Below, piece by piece: positions 45,718-56,647 of a stretch of 64,000 nucleotides of DNA. How positions within the stretch are numbered: position 1 is the first letter of the stretch; every line of letters begins with the position of its first letter. Where the stretch lies: contig JAKRSF010000008.1 of assembly GCA_022402445.1 (NCBI GenBank), forward strand, positions 1-64,000, read 5' to 3'. The DNA comes from Cyanobacteriota bacterium (GTDB lineage: Bacteria; Cyanobacteriota; Cyanobacteriia; CACIAM-69d). Position numbers and translations under genes: made by a program. The notes under the pieces are model-generated. The model did not search any database. It was not told where the DNA came from and saw only the letters and a list, made by a program, of their open reading frames with translations.

Positions 45718-48279
45718 CTATTGAACGTCGCTGTTTTCTAGGAGGTCTTCCCAATATTCCGGCGGCGGGCAGTCGAGGTAGGTGGTGGAGCGCTGGATGT
45801 AGAGGCGGGTGGCCGGATCCTTGGGGCGCAGGCTTTGGGCGGCGGCGAAGTGGATGAGGGCCTGTTGGAAGTGAAATTTGTTGTAGGCTTGGCGGCCCTT
45901 TTCGTAGGAGTCGAGGAATCGGCGATCGCGATCGCCCAGGCCCTTTTCCTTGAGATCGAGGATTTCATAGATGCGGACGGGTTTGCTTTTGCCCTTGACC
46001 CGCAGGCGATCCAACTCGCGGCCCCACACGCGATCGCGGCAGTCATTATAGGTAGATTCGCTCACAATGGGGCTACAGCCATAGTCCTTGGTGAGGCTTT
46101 CTAGGCGCGCACTCACATTGACCGTATCGCCGATGGTGGTGTATTCCATCCGCCGCTGGGAGCCAATATTGCCCACGATCGCATCGCCGGAACAGATGCC
46201 AATGCCAATGGCGATCGGGGGATACTGCCGCCGACTGGACTGCTCATTAAATGCCTTGAGGCGATCGCGCATCTCCAGGGCCGAACACACCGCCGCAAAG
46301 GCGTGGCTATCTTCCAGGGGCAGCGGCGCGCCAAACACCGCCATCAGGGCATCGCCAATGAATTTATCCAGGGTGCCATTCCAGTTGAACACCGCCTCCA
46401 CCATGGTTTCAAAGTAGGCATTCAGGAGCGCCACCACCTCCGACGGCCCCAACTGTTCCGCGAGGCCCGTGTAGCCGCGAATGTCGGAAAACAGCACCGT
46501 CACATCCCGCCGTTCACCGCTGCCCAGGGCCGCTTCGCCCATTTGCAGCGCCCGTTCCGCCACGCCGGGGGTCATGTAGCGATAGAGGGCCGCCTTCATG
46601 CGCTTTTCGCGGCTGATGTCTTCGAGCACCACCAAACCGCCCCTGGCTTGCCCCTCGGGGTTCGTGAGGGGGGTGACGCTGAGATTGAAACTGTGTTCGA
46701 CAAACTCAAGGGCGCTTTCCGGCAGGGGTGCGCCGTCGGGCCGATCCCAGGGGTAGTGGCGATCGCCGTCCCGGAGGGTGGGCACCGTGGGGCCGTTAGG
46801 ATCGGTGCCGTGGGGGCGATAGAGGGCCACCCGCAGGGTCTGTTCCGGCACAAAATGCCGCGCGCCGGTGTTGAGGCTGTCCTGGAGCCGCATCCGCAAC
46901 AGATCAATGGGCACAATCTCCCAGACGGGCCGCCCCAACAGGTACTGCTGCCAGCGATCGCGATCGCCCCGACAGCCCAGCATCTCCAGGGCCGCCTCAT
47001 TGACCGTGACGATCGACCCCTCCATGTCCGTGGAAATCACCGCATTGGACAGGCTCCGCAGGATGTCCTTTTGGTACTGCTGCTCGATCAGGACCGTTTC
47101 AAAGAGGCGCGCATTTTCCAAGGCGATGCCCGCCTGGGTATTGAGGGCGCGCATGAAGGCTTCATCGGAGGCCGTAAAACTGCCCTGCTGCCGATTCACC
47201 AGTTGACTGACGCCGATGAGCGCCCCCTCCGGATTGAAGATGGGCATACACAGCAAGGCGCGGGTGTGGCCCGTGGGGGCGGCATCCACGGCGGGGTCGA
47301 AGTAGGGGTGGGATTCCGCGTCGCTGGTGTTGATGGCGATGCCGTCCGTGGCGACCCGCCCCGCGATGCCCCGCCCGAGGGGAATGGCGCTGGCGGCGCG
47401 ATCGCCCCCGAAGGTGGCCTGGAGGGTGCCGGTTTCGCGATCAAGCAAAAAGAGATTGCTGGCCTCCGCCTGCATCAGATCCCGCGCCTCGTCCATAACC
47501 GCCTGGAGGGTGCGATCGAGGTCCAGACTCTGGGAAAAGCAGGTCATGGCCTTGAGCAGGGCCGCCACGCCGCGCTGGTTGCGGGCGACGGCATAGAAGG
47601 ACTGGCTGCTTTCGAGGATGATGCCGATGGAGGTGGCAAACTCCTGGAACCGGGCCTCGTCCTGGCGATCGAAGGCGGGGGCATCGATGCGGTTGAGCAG
47701 TTGCACCACGGCGACGACCTGGCCTCCGTTGCCCCCATTCGCACCGTTGCCGCCATTGATGCCGCTTAAGCCCCCATTGAGGCCGCCGTTGCTGCTGCGG
47801 ACGGGGCAACAGAGCAGATTGCGCGGGGCGACGGGGCCGTAGGTGTCGTAGTCCGGGTGGAAGTGGGGGTGGTTGGGGGCGTCGGTGGCGTTGACGATTT
47901 GGTTAGTGGTGGCGGCGAGGCCGGTGATGCCGCTCTGGAGGGGGATGCGCCGTTCCCGGTGGCGATCGTCGCCGTCCGGCAGCCGCGCCCAGAGTTCGTT
48001 TTTGTCGTGATCGACTAGGAAGATGGTGGTCTGTTCCGCCCGCAGGATCAGGCCAATTTTGAAGGTGAGGGCGTCGAGGATCTGTTCGAGGATTTGTTCG
48101 AGGGCGGCGTTGTTGACCAGATCAAAGGCGCTGAGGCATTGCTGGAATTCGGCGGTGATGAAGTCCAGCAGGCAGACGAATTCGGCGACGGGCAGATCCT
48201 TGAACCGGCGGGCGAGCATACCCACGCGGTCGGGTTGGGTGAGGGTGGCGAGGAAACTACCGGTGCCGGACGGATGCAT
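45718..48279 (-). CDS. GAF-GAF-PAS class III adenylate cyclase, CyaB-like
   Basis: An 853-residue soluble cyclase, close to Anabaena CyaB1/CyaB2 (about 860) in size and order. GAF-A about 60-235, GAF-B about 240-400, PAS about 405-545, cyclase domain about 565-745, then a TPR-like tail. The metal-binding aspartates are in VTVLFSDIRGYT and FIGDALMAVFG. The lysine in LDKFIGD and the threonine in EYTTIGDTVNVSARLE fit ATP rather than GTP specificity as known for CyaB1, and the transition-state Asn and Arg lie in NVSAR. GAF-A carries an Asn/Gly-only insert (residues 163-187). It should make cAMP in response to a ligand bound by the GAF domains. It converges on nadK, 12 bases apart. Confidence 0.92.
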   Translation of the reverse strand: MHPSGTGSFLATLTQPDRVGMLARRFKDLPVAEFVCLLDFITAEFQQCLSAFDLVNNAALEQILEQILDALTFKIGLILRAEQTTIFLVDHDKNELWARLPDGDDRHRERRIPLQSGITGLAATTNQIVNATDAPNHPHFHPDYDTYGPVAPRNLLCCPVRSSNGGLNGGLSGINGGNGANGGNGGQVVAVVQLLNRIDAPAFDRQDEARFQEFATSIGIILESSQSFYAVARNQRGVAALLKAMTCFSQSLDLDRTLQAVMDEARDLMQAEASNLFLLDRETGTLQATFGGDRAASAIPLGRGIAGRVATDGIAINTSDAESHPYFDPAVDAAPTGHTRALLCMPIFNPEGALIGVSQLVNRQQGSFTASDEAFMRALNTQAGIALENARLFETVLIEQQYQKDILRSLSNAVISTDMEGSIVTVNEAALEMLGCRGDRDRWQQYLLGRPVWEIVPIDLLRMRLQDSLNTGARHFVPEQTLRVALYRPHGTDPNGPTVPTLRDGDRHYPWDRPDGAPLPESALEFVEHSFNLSVTPLTNPEGQARGGLVVLEDISREKRMKAALYRYMTPGVAERALQMGEAALGSGERRDVTVLFSDIRGYTGLAEQLGPSEVVALLNAYFETMVEAVFNWNGTLDKFIGDALMAVFGAPLPLEDSHAFAAVCSALEMRDRLKAFNEQSSRRQYPPIAIGIGICSGDAIVGNIGSQRRMEYTTIGDTVNVSARLESLTKDYGCSPIVSESTYNDCRDRVWGRELDRLRVKGKSKPVRIYEILDLKEKGLGDRDRRFLDSYEKGRQAYNKFHFQQALIHFAAAQSLRPKDPATRLYIQRSTTYLDCPPPEYWEDLLENSDVQ

Positions 48280-48383
48280 GGGGTGGCGGGGGGCGCGATC
48301 GCGCGGGGGCGTCAGGGCGGCGGTGGGCAGAGGGCGGGGGGCGGGGGACGGTGGTCTGATTCTAGCTTTACGGCCCGGCGGGG

Positions 48384-51300
48384 CTAGGGACCGGAGAGGG
48401 GGGCGGTGGCCTTGGGCCAGGGGATGGCGCTGCTGGTGGCGATCGCCTCGACGAAGGCATCTGCGCCGTAGCGGTTGAGGTGGCTTGGGTCGGAGAAGCG
48501 ATCGACGCGATCGACCCAGAGGCGGGCCATGTCGATGAATAGGAGGGGCTGCTGCTGCTCCATGAAGGTGACAAATTCAAGGTCGCGATCGCGGCGGGCC
48601 TCGTCGAGGTAATGGCCGGTTAGGGGAGCATTCACAAAAACCACCTGGGATCCCTGGCGCTGGGCGAGGTTGAGGATGCGGTCGAGCGATCGCCCCTGGC
48701 TGCCCCCGAGGCCAAAGCCCCGGTAGTCACTGTCAAATTCCCCCGAGACCCGGGCATGGGTGCGGTAGTAGTCCTGGGGGTTGAACTTGACGGACAGGGG
48801 CAAGAAGCCGTCTTCCTTGAGGATGCCATCGGCGCGACCGGCGGTGACCGCTGGGGCTCCCCCGAGGCGACGTCTGGCCCCCGCCGCGATCGCGGGCAGG
48901 ATCGGTTTGAGGGCTTCTTCCGCCGTGACCTTGGGGCTGGGGCGACCGGCGCGCCCGAGGGCCTGGAGCTGGGCGTGGAGATCCCCCTTGAGGCGATCGC
49001 GCTGCTGGTAGGCGCTAGAAATTTGGCCCAGGGGCAGTTGCAGTTGCACATCGAGATCCGACGGGGTGGGCAACTGGGACAGCCACACCCCCAACCGGGT
49101 GCCCTGGATGGCCTCCGGCACCTCGCGGCTGGAGGTGAGGGGGGGTGGGTCGTCGGGGTTGTCTGGGTTGTCCGCCGCCGCGATCGCCCCGGCCTCTGCA
49201 TCGGTCCCCGTGTCCTGCTCCGGCCCTGGGATCGGTTCCCCGCTGGCCTCCGTCGCCGCAACGATCGCGCGATCGCCCGGACCAATCGGTTGGGGGAAGC
49301 GCCCCTGCCGCATCAGCCGGTAGGCCGGAGACGCCGCCATGGCCTGATAGGTCGCATCGGTGCGCCCCTCATTGAACGCCCGCACCCCATCGGCCCAGAG
49401 GATCAACTTAGGAAGCTGCTCCGGCGGCAACACCTGCGCCAGCAGCACCTCCACCACCCGGGCGGTGGCCCCATTGATCCCCAAATTAAAAATCTTGAGC
49501 TTCCCATGGCCCCGCTCCTGGAGCCGTTGGGCCAGTTGGCTCGGATCAATGCCCCGCAGGGCGCGGGAACTGCCCACCACCAGCACATCCGGCACCCCCT
49601 GGGTCAGCACATATTGCTGATAGAGGGCCAATTGCTGATCAAATTGGGGGCTGTTGAAGGACGGAAATTCCGGGCGCTCTGGCTTGGTTCCTGGGCGCTG
49701 GGCGATCGCGCTTTCCTGGGGACGGGCGGCCAGACCCACGGCGGCCCAACTGCCCCCCCCGAGGCTCCAATCGATCCCCGCCGTCAGCATCAGCCCCAGC
49801 AGCCCCGCCGCCGCAATGCCCTGGACCGTGGGCGGAGCCGCCAATTCCAGATCCGCCAGGGCCTCATCCCCCTCCTCCGTACTCTCCGTCAGGTCGATCG
49901 CATCGAGGCGCGGCGCAAAAATGCCCGTATCAATCAACAGTGATCGCGCCGTCCGATAGCACCGCTCCGGCAGGTCCGCCCACCAGGATCCCCCTTGGGG
50001 CGACACCAAACTGTGGACAATCGGCCCCTTCGCCTGCCGCACCGTGGTGAGGCTACCGGGATCCGTCGTGCCAAATTCCGGCGTTTCCCCGGGCTCCACC
50101 GGCTCCGGGGCGGGATGGTGGCGGGTGACGAAGTTTTGGCCGTACTGCCACTGGGGCTGCTTCTGGCCGGCGGGGCGACCGTACACCCGCACCCCCGCCA
50201 GACCGGGGATCTGAAGCTGCTGCACCAGGGTGGCGATCGCACTGGCGGTGGCCTCGCGATCGGGGCAGTGGGGGGCGTCCTCCATGATGTGGAGCAAATC
50301 GCCGCGCCGACAAAGCTGCACCCGAATGCCCCCGGTCGCCAGCCAGGTTTCCAGGTCCGGATTGATCCGCCGCTCCAGCAAAAAGGTCAACGCCGCGCGA
50401 TCGCCCTGGCGCGCCAGATCCAGGGCCGACTCCGCCAAACCCGATCGCACAATCGCAGGCAAATCAATCCAATCCACCCACAGCGGCCCCTGGGGCGGCA
50501 TGGCCTTGCGATCGAGCAACTGGGCCTGGGCGGGCAGGGCATCCGCCTCGTCGTAGCCGTACAGGATCAGGGAATGGATCCCCTGGGGCGCAATGGACCG
50601 AATCAGCGGGGCCAACCGGGCGGTGATGGCCGCCTGTTCGAGGGGCTCCTCCCCCCGCCGCCGACAGAATACATGGAGCGTCGCCTCCTTCAGCACCGCC
50701 GCCACCGGCAGGCTCAGGGTTTCCAATTCCCGATCAAACAGCCGCGTCAGGGCCTGCACATCCCCCCATCTGGCCCAGTGGCGCAGGAGGCGATCGCGAT
50801 CGGCCAGATTCACCCGCCCCAGCCAGTCCGGCTCACTGCGCCCGTCGCTTTGGCCAATGATCAACCCGTCCCGAAACCCGGAGAGGTCCAGCGATCGCAG
50901 CAGCCGCGCCAGCGCTTCCCCATGGGGAGCCCAATCCACCGGCGTCGGCGTTTGGCAGATGGCCCAGAGCCGATGGCCCACAATCACCGTATCCGTAGGC
51001 AGATGGGCGCTGCGGTGGCGCTCCAGGGGGGCAATTTTGACCGTCACCCGCGCCGGAATGCCCACCCCATGCAGAAATTCCCCCAAGCCCTGGGCCGTGC
51101 GGCGGGCGAGCTTGTCCCAAACGCCGCTGGTGGGCCGGTGGGTAACTTGAAGGGGGCGATCGCCGGGGGTGGTTTTGCCCCTGCTCCCGGTCTGGGGGGC
51201 AACGGTGCAGGCGGCCTCCCCTGCCCTGGAGCGGGCCGCCGCCGTTGATCTTGATCGCCCTGGCGCGGGGGGAGATGGCTCCGAGACCCCCAGGGCCGCT

Positions 51301-51644
51301 GACCCCGCATGGCCCCCGGAAACGGTCGGTACGGTGAGCGATCGCGTCCAGTCCGGCGTCGCCGCCCCCCCCGTCCGGCCATAGAGCAACACATGGGTAA
51401 TGGTCCGCTCCCCCGTCAGGGCCAGCCAGCCCCCGTCATGGGCCAGGGCCAGCAGCGTCCGCGCCTCCAGATCCGCCGCCAGAGGGCAGGGCGTTCCCTC
51501 GCACAGCACATGGAGGTGAGCCCCATGGAGGCGCACCTGTAGCCGATCCACGGGCCAATCCAGGGCACGGGCCAGCCATTGGGCCAGCCGCCCATCCTCA
51601 AGATCCGGGGAAGTTAGATTAGCCTCGACCATCGGCGCAATCAT
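48384..51644 (-). CDS. DUF1574 (SGNH-like) protein with four-fold N-terminal repeat
   Basis: A 1086-residue protein. Residues about 1-505 hold four divergent copies of a ~65-residue unit (about 33-102, 197-281, 313-370, 438-505). Each has a pattern like v-V-x-L...LHV-x-CE...ala-x-L-x-L-x-l-x-G-i-x-x-v-x-iYGR, and three end in P-(D/Q)-W. A membrane helix lies near 635-655. The C-terminal part (about 690-1086) matches DUF1574, an SGNH/GDSL-like fold, with DVLVVGSSRALRGIDP (the GxSR motif), FNLGINGATA and the end, FSDPSHLNRYGADAF, where the D-x-x-H pair completes the triad pattern. It probably acts on envelope glycans or lipids; the substrate is unknown. The Ser-Asp-His reading is inference. Confidence 0.8.
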   Translation of the reverse strand: MIAPMVEANLTSPDLEDGRLAQWLARALDWPVDRLQVRLHGAHLHVLCEGTPCPLAADLEARTLLALAHDGGWLALTGERTITHVLLYGRTGGAATPDWTRSLTVPTVSGGHAGSAALGVSEPSPPAPGRSRSTAAARSRAGEAACTVAPQTGSRGKTTPGDRPLQVTHRPTSGVWDKLARRTAQGLGEFLHGVGIPARVTVKIAPLERHRSAHLPTDTVIVGHRLWAICQTPTPVDWAPHGEALARLLRSLDLSGFRDGLIIGQSDGRSEPDWLGRVNLADRDRLLRHWARWGDVQALTRLFDRELETLSLPVAAVLKEATLHVFCRRRGEEPLEQAAITARLAPLIRSIAPQGIHSLILYGYDEADALPAQAQLLDRKAMPPQGPLWVDWIDLPAIVRSGLAESALDLARQGDRAALTFLLERRINPDLETWLATGGIRVQLCRRGDLLHIMEDAPHCPDREATASAIATLVQQLQIPGLAGVRVYGRPAGQKQPQWQYGQNFVTRHHPAPEPVEPGETPEFGTTDPGSLTTVRQAKGPIVHSLVSPQGGSWWADLPERCYRTARSLLIDTGIFAPRLDAIDLTESTEEGDEALADLELAAPPTVQGIAAAGLLGLMLTAGIDWSLGGGSWAAVGLAARPQESAIAQRPGTKPERPEFPSFNSPQFDQQLALYQQYVLTQGVPDVLVVGSSRALRGIDPSQLAQRLQERGHGKLKIFNLGINGATARVVEVLLAQVLPPEQLPKLILWADGVRAFNEGRTDATYQAMAASPAYRLMRQGRFPQPIGPGDRAIVAATEASGEPIPGPEQDTGTDAEAGAIAAADNPDNPDDPPPLTSSREVPEAIQGTRLGVWLSQLPTPSDLDVQLQLPLGQISSAYQQRDRLKGDLHAQLQALGRAGRPSPKVTAEEALKPILPAIAAGARRRLGGAPAVTAGRADGILKEDGFLPLSVKFNPQDYYRTHARVSGEFDSDYRGFGLGGSQGRSLDRILNLAQRQGSQVVFVNAPLTGHYLDEARRDRDLEFVTFMEQQQPLLFIDMARLWVDRVDRFSDPSHLNRYGADAFVEAIATSSAIPWPKATAPLSGP

Positions 51645-51915
51645 CCTGGAGCGGTGCAGCAGAGTTTCGACTGGGTAGGGCAGCGGCGGGGGCGCTCACC
51701 TTCCCTAATACCAATACAAGGGTAAAGTTTCAGTCCCTGGGACGGGTTGCCGAATCGCTCCCGAGCGTCTTTACTAGTCTCTTTACCCAAGATTCTATCG
51801 GGGGCAGGCGGATCTCCTGGGGGCATGGGGATAATTTCCTGGATTTTTTCCGGGATTTTCCTGGTGGGGGCGGTGGGTCGGCGGCCTGCCGGATGGCCCC
51901 AGGGGGGTCGGGGGA
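51645..51915. other. Gap with complementary words, no gene seen
   Basis: Between the DUF1574 start and the DUF3593 stop, 271 bases hold no supported gene. GGGTAAAG near 51719 and CTTTACCC near 51781 are exact complements, 50-odd bases apart. They could fold a structured transcript or simply frame promoter DNA for the minus-strand DUF1574 gene. Confidence 0.3.
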
Positions 51916-52239
51916 TCAGGGTTTTGGATCCTGGGGGGCGGCTTCGGCGGGGGTGAGGCGCTTCACGGCCCCATAAAACCCTAGGACCACGAGGATATTT
52001 GCGAGGCTCAAAAAGATTTCGGCGCTGCCGTGGAGCCAATCGACGTTGGCCAGTTCCTCACCGTAGTGCAGTTTGGCGTAGAGGCCGGCGGGGATGGTGA
52101 CGGCCACAAAAACCAGGGTCATGTAAAACCCCACCAGTGAGAGTTTTGGCAACAGGCGCGATCGCGTGGCGAACCACAGGAAGCCCAGGTAGGGGAACAG
52201 GGAGAGGGCGAAGAGGGTTTCTTTGCTCAGGAGGGCCAT
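51916..52239 (-). CDS. DUF3593 membrane protein
   Basis: A 107-residue protein with three transmembrane helices and the conserved text LFALSLFPYLGFLWF, TIPAGLYAKLHYGEELANVDWLHG and ILVVLGFYGAVK. This is the DUF3593 family, found in cyanobacteria and plant plastids. Its function is not known to me, though the distribution suggests a thylakoid role. It is divergent from dnaE with a 178-base spacer. The C-terminal ten residues are unconserved. Confidence 0.87.
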   Translation of the reverse strand: MALLSKETLFALSLFPYLGFLWFATRSRLLPKLSLVGFYMTLVFVAVTIPAGLYAKLHYGEELANVDWLHGSAEIFLSLANILVVLGFYGAVKRLTPAEAAPQDPKP

Positions 52240-52417
52240 GGCTTGGGCGGGGCAGCGGCAACCCGAAAAGCATAGCGGATTTGTCCGTGCGATCGCGGCG
52301 ATCTTGACTTTGGCCCTGGGGGATCTCCCCCTTGACTTGGGCCGGTAGACTCTTGATCAAGGGGCGATCGTCTGCCCTGGGCGATCGTCCCCTGTGCCCC
52401 ATTTCCCGTGTATTCCC

Positions 52418-55400
52418 ATGTCCTTTGTCGGCCTCCACATCCACAGCGACTACAGCCTCCTCGATGGGGCCAGTCAACTGCCCGCCCTGATCGATCGCGC
52501 CCTGGAGTTGGGAATGCCCGCGATCGCCCTGACGGATCACGGGGTGATGTACGGCGCAATTGAGATGCTGAAGGTCTGCAAGGGGCGCGGCATTAAGCCG
52601 ATCATCGGCAACGAAATGTACATCATCAATGGGGATCTGAGCGATAAGCGCCGCCTGCCGAAGTATCACCAGGTTGTGCTGGCGAAAAATAAGCAGGGCT
52701 ATAAAAATCTCGTTAAACTCACCACCGTTTCTCACCTGGAAGGGATGCGCGGCAGCGGCATTTTCGCGCGCCCCTGTATCAATAAAGAACTCCTAGAGCA
52801 GTACCGCGAGGGGTTAATTGTCACCAGCGCCTGCCTCGGGGGCGAAATTCCCCAGGCAATTTTGGCGGGCCGTTTGGAGGTGGCGGAGCGGGTGGCTTTG
52901 TGGTACCAGGAACGATTTGGCGATGATTTTTATTTAGAAATTCAAGACCACGGATCGCCAGAAGATCGGGTGGTCAATGTGGAAATTGCGCGGCTGGCGG
53001 AAAGGCTAAACATTGATCTGATTGCCACCAATGATTCCCATTTCATTTCCTGTAATGATGTGGAGGCCCATGATGCCCTTTTGTGTATCCAAACGGGCAA
53101 GTCCATTACGGAAGATAAGCGTCTGCGCTATAGCGGTACGGAATATCTAAAGTCGGCGGCGGAAATGGCGGATTTGTTCCAGGATCATCTGCCCCAGGAG
53201 ATTATTCAAACCGCGATCGCCAACACCGTGAAAGTGGCCGAAAAGGTGACGGAGGATTACGACATCCTCGGCCAGCCCCGCATTCCCGATTTCCCCGTGC
53301 CCCAGGGCCATACCCCCGATACCTACGTGGAATCCGTGGCGTGGCAGGGCCTGTGCGATCGTCTGAAACTCCGCGATCGCGAAACCATTTATCAAACCAA
53401 ACCGGACTACGCGGAACGCCTCGTCTACGAGATTGAAATGCTGCAACGGATGGGATTTGCGGCCTATTTCCTCGTGGTTTGGGACTATATCAAATATGCC
53501 CGCGATAATAACATTCCCGTCGGCCCCGGTCGCGGCAGCGCCGCTGGTTCCCTCGTGGCCTACTGCATGGGTATCACTAACATTGACCCGGTTCACCATG
53601 GCCTACTGTTCGAGCGATTCCTCAATCCCGAACGGAAATCCATGCCGGACGTGGATACGGATTTTTGCATTGAAAAGCGCGACAAGGTAATCGAATACGT
53701 CACCGAAAAATATGGCAGCGATCGCGTCGCCCAGATCATCACCTTCAACCGCATGACCTCCAAGGCCGTCCTCAAGGATACGGCCCGAGTGCTAGATATT
53801 CCCTACGGCGAATCCGATCGCATGGCCAAACTCATCCCCATTTCGCGCGGCAAACCTGCCAAGCTGAAGGTGATGATTTCCGACGAAACCCCCGCACCGG
53901 AATTTAAGGAAAAGTACGACAAAGATAGCCAAATTCCCGACGCGCCCCCCGGCATGACCTACCGCCGCTGGCTCGATATGGCCATGCGAATCGAAGGCAC
54001 CAACAAAACCTTTGGGGTCCATGCGGCGGGCGTGGTCATTTCCGCCGATCCCCTCGATGAAATTGTGCCCCTCCAGCGCAATAACGACGGCTCCGTCATT
54101 ACCCAATATTTCATGGAGGATATTGAATCCGTCGGCCTCTTGAAAATGGACTTTCTGGGGCTCAAAAACCTGACAATGATCCAAAAAACCGTGGATCTGC
54201 TGAAGGATACCCAGGGTATTTCCGTCGATCCTGATGACATCCCCGAAGATGATGTCAACGCCTACAAACTTTTGGCGAGCGGTGATCTAGAGGGGGTCTT
54301 TCAGCTAGAATCATCTGGCATGAGACAGGTGGTACGCGACCTCAAGCCCTCTTCCCTCTCCGACATTTCTTCAATCTTAGCCCTCTATCGACCGGGGCCG
54401 TTGGATGCAGGTCTGATTCCCCTATTTATCAATCGAAAACATGGTCGAGAGATTATCACCTTTGATCATGAACTGCTTGAACCCATTCTCCAGGAAACCT
54501 ATGGCGTCATGGTCTTCCAGGAACAGATCATGAAAATTGCCCAGGATTTGGCGGGCTATAGCCTCGGGGAAGCGGATCTGCTGCGCCGCGCCATGGGTAA
54601 AAAGAAAACCTCGGAGATGGAAAAGCAGCAGGAAATTTTCAAGGATGGGGCGGCCCGCAACGGCATTCCTAGTAAATTGGCGGCCCAATTGTTCGAGCAA
54701 ATGCTCAAATTTGCAGCCTATTGTTTCAATAAATCCCATTCGGCGGCCTATGGCTATGTGACCTATCAAACCGCCTATCTCAAGGCCAATTATCCCGTCG
54801 AATATATGGCGGCGCTGCTGACGGCCAACAGCGGCGATCGCGACAAGGTACAAAACTATATTGCCAGCGCCCTGAAGATGGGCATTGATGTGGAGCCGCC
54901 GGATGTGAACCGTTCGGGGGTTGATTTTACGCCCCTTCCCGGCGGGGCCGATGGGCGCGGCAAAATTCTCTTTGGGTTGGGGGCCGTGCGGAATTTGGGC
55001 CTTGGGGCCATTGAACAAATTGTGGCGGCGCGGGAGGCGGATGGGCCTTTTGAATCCTTGGCGGATTTGTGCGATCGCGTGGACCTAAAAGCCGTGAACC
55101 GCCGCGCCTTGGAAGCACTCATCCAATGTGGGGCCATGGATCGACTGCAAAACAATCGCCACCAATCCATGGAGGATTTGGGGCCTGTTTTAGAATGGGC
55201 CCATGGGCGTGCTAAGGATCGCGCCAGCGGCCAAGGCAACCTCTTTGATATGGGATTGGGGGGCAGCGAGACGACCGTTGTGGAAACGTCCCCCAGCTTT
55301 GAATTGGTGCCCAAGGGGCCGACCGTCGAGGATTATCCCCAACAGGAACGGCTGAATTTAGAAAAGGAATTGCTGGGGTTTTATGTGTCCGATCATCCCC

Positions 55401-55996
55401 TAAAAGCCATCCAGCGATCGGCGCGTTTGCTAGCTCCCCTCAGCATCAATGAATTGGTCGAGGTGGGCGATGGTCGAGTGACCGTGAGCGCGATCGTAAT
55501 GATGGTTCACGTCAAACCCGTGGTCACCAAAAAGGGCGATCGCATGGCGATTGTGCAGGTGGAGGATTTGACGGGACAGGCGGAGGGGGTTGTGTTCCCG
55601 AAAAGCTATGCCCGCATTGGTGAATATATTGAGCAGGATCGACAGTTAATGGTGTGGGGAAAAGTGGAGCGCCGCGATGATTCCGTCCAGTTCATTATTG
55701 AGGATGCGGAACCCATTGAACGGCTGCAATTGCTTCAGGTGGAAGTGCCTATGCTTGTGGCCCGTGACTCCCAGGAATGCTATCGATTGAAGGAGTTGCT
55801 ATTAAGTCAGGCGGGGGAGAATGCGAAAACCCCGGTCATTGCCGTGGTGGCGGGAGATGGGGGCCGTCGGGAGGTGGTGCGCTTTGGGCCGCAGTTTCGG
55901 GTACGCGACGCGATCGCCACGGCGACGGCATTACAACAGGCGGGATTCACGGCGCGCACCAGTCCTTTGATGCCTGCGGCGGTTTCAGGGGGTTAG
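52418..55996 (+). CDS. dnaE: DNA polymerase III alpha subunit, full length and intein-free
   Basis: A 1192-residue replicative polymerase. The PHP domain opens [19 protein letters not shown]. The polymerase core has [15 protein letters not shown] and the catalytic aspartates D413 and D415 in MPDVDTDF, plus [11 protein letters not shown] tandem HhH region and an OB-fold (about 1020-1090, [12 protein letters not shown]) follow. Many cyanobacteria encode DnaE as two genes joined by a split intein at the Tyr|Cys-Phe-Asn site. Here that site is intact and uninterrupted at [12 protein letters not shown] (C769). ATG 52418 is preferred; the extra eight residues of the longer frame are not conserved. 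The stop overlaps that of the converging Uma2 gene by four bases. Confidence 0.97.
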   Translation: MSFVGLHIHSDYSLLDGASQLPALIDRALELGMPAIALTDHGVMYGAIEMLKVCKGRGIKPIIGNEMYIINGDLSDKRRLPKYHQVVLAKNKQGYKNLVKLTTVSHLEGMRGSGIFARPCINKELLEQYREGLIVTSACLGGEIPQAILAGRLEVAERVALWYQERFGDDFYLEIQDHGSPEDRVVNVEIARLAERLNIDLIATNDSHFISCNDVEAHDALLCIQTGKSITEDKRLRYSGTEYLKSAAEMADLFQDHLPQEIIQTAIANTVKVAEKVTEDYDILGQPRIPDFPVPQGHTPDTYVESVAWQGLCDRLKLRDRETIYQTKPDYAERLVYEIEMLQRMGFAAYFLVVWDYIKYARDNNIPVGPGRGSAAGSLVAYCMGITNIDPVHHGLLFERFLNPERKSMPDVDTDFCIEKRDKVIEYVTEKYGSDRVAQIITFNRMTSKAVLKDTARVLDIPYGESDRMAKLIPISRGKPAKLKVMISDETPAPEFKEKYDKDSQIPDAPPGMTYRRWLDMAMRIEGTNKTFGVHAAGVVISADPLDEIVPLQRNNDGSVITQYFMEDIESVGLLKMDFLGLKNLTMIQKTVDLLKDTQGISVDPDDIPEDDVNAYKLLASGDLEGVFQLESSGMRQVVRDLKPSSLSDISSILALYRPGPLDAGLIPLFINRKHGREIITFDHELLEPILQETYGVMVFQEQIMKIAQDLAGYSLGEADLLRRAMGKKKTSEMEKQQEIFKDGAARNGIPSKLAAQLFEQMLKFAAYCFNKSHSAAYGYVTYQTAYLKANYPVEYMAALLTANSGDRDKVQNYIASALKMGIDVEPPDVNRSGVDFTPLPGGADGRGKILFGLGAVRNLGLGAIEQIVAAREADGPFESLADLCDRVDLKAVNRRALEALIQCGAMDRLQNNRHQSMEDLGPVLEWAHGRAKDRASGQGNLFDMGLGGSETTVVETSPSFELVPKGPTVEDYPQQERLNLEKELLGFYVSDHPLKAIQRSARLLAPLSINELVEVGDGRVTVSAIVMMVHVKPVVTKKGDRMAIVQVEDLTGQAEGVVFPKSYARIGEYIEQDRQLMVWGKVERRDDSVQFIIEDAEPIERLQLLQVEVPMLVARDSQECYRLKELLLSQAGENAKTPVIAVVAGDGGRREVVRFGPQFRVRDAIATATALQQAGFTARTSPLMPAAVSGG

Positions 55997-56577
55997 ATTT
56001 CATCATCAGCAGTATCGGAATCCTCGTCAAAAATGGGGGGCCATAACTCCGCGATCGCGAATTCCCAACCGGGCAGCAGATCCGGCAATTGCATGACCTC
56101 CCCATTTCCTAGGATTTGAATGGAACCATCGGGCCGATAGATTTCTACAATTTCTTGATCGGGATCGACTAATAGAGCAACTTCGGCCCCTTGCTCCAAA
56201 TACATGGCGAGTTTTTCGCGTAGTTTGGCGACGCGATCACTTTGGGATTTGATTTCTACGACCAAGTTGGGAACCACTTCAGCGAAATAGCGCCCGCTGC
56301 GGGGCATCCGCGATCGCGAGACATAGGCCACATCTGGAGCGGTCAAATCGCTGTTAGGCAAAATAAACCCGCCGCTGGAATCAAACACCATACCCAATCG
56401 GCGTGGATTAATCCACAGTTGCAGAAAGTAGCAAAGCCGCGCGCCAATCAGGCTTGAAACAATATCTGAAGGCCCCATAACGAGGACGGCTCCCTCTCGT
56501 AGCTCAACTTGACAGGCTTGGCCGCGATCAGCCATGTGGGCCTGGATCGATTGCAAGTCCGCGATCGTCATTGCCAT
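55993..56577 (-). CDS. Uma2 family (DUF820) putative endonuclease
   Basis: A 194-residue Uma2/DUF820 protein of a different subgroup from the two at 16-17 kb. It has [58 protein letters not shown] and [17 protein letters not shown]. The conserved Asp of APDV and the E-I-K of VVEIKS give a PD-(D/E)xK-like active-site pattern. It converges on dnaE with a 4-base stop overlap, a tight fit that suggests settled rather than recent insertion. The C-terminal end is strongly acidic. Its biological function is unknown. Confidence 0.87.
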   Translation of the reverse strand: MAMTIADLQSIQAHMADRGQACQVELREGAVLVMGPSDIVSSLIGARLCYFLQLWINPRRLGMVFDSSGGFILPNSDLTAPDVAYVSRSRMPRSGRYFAEVVPNLVVEIKSQSDRVAKLREKLAMYLEQGAEVALLVDPDQEIVEIYRPDGSIQILGNGEVMQLPDLLPGWEFAIAELWPPIFDEDSDTADDEI

Positions 56578-56647
56578 GGAAGTCGCCTCCAGAAATTGAG
56601 ATATGGGTGGAACTTGATTCGATTGTACGCAATTGATTTATGGAAGG

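Noticed and set aside
54600-54900. Expected split intein or mobile element in dnaE
   Set aside because: The extein frame is continuous through KFAAY-CFN with no inserted sequence.
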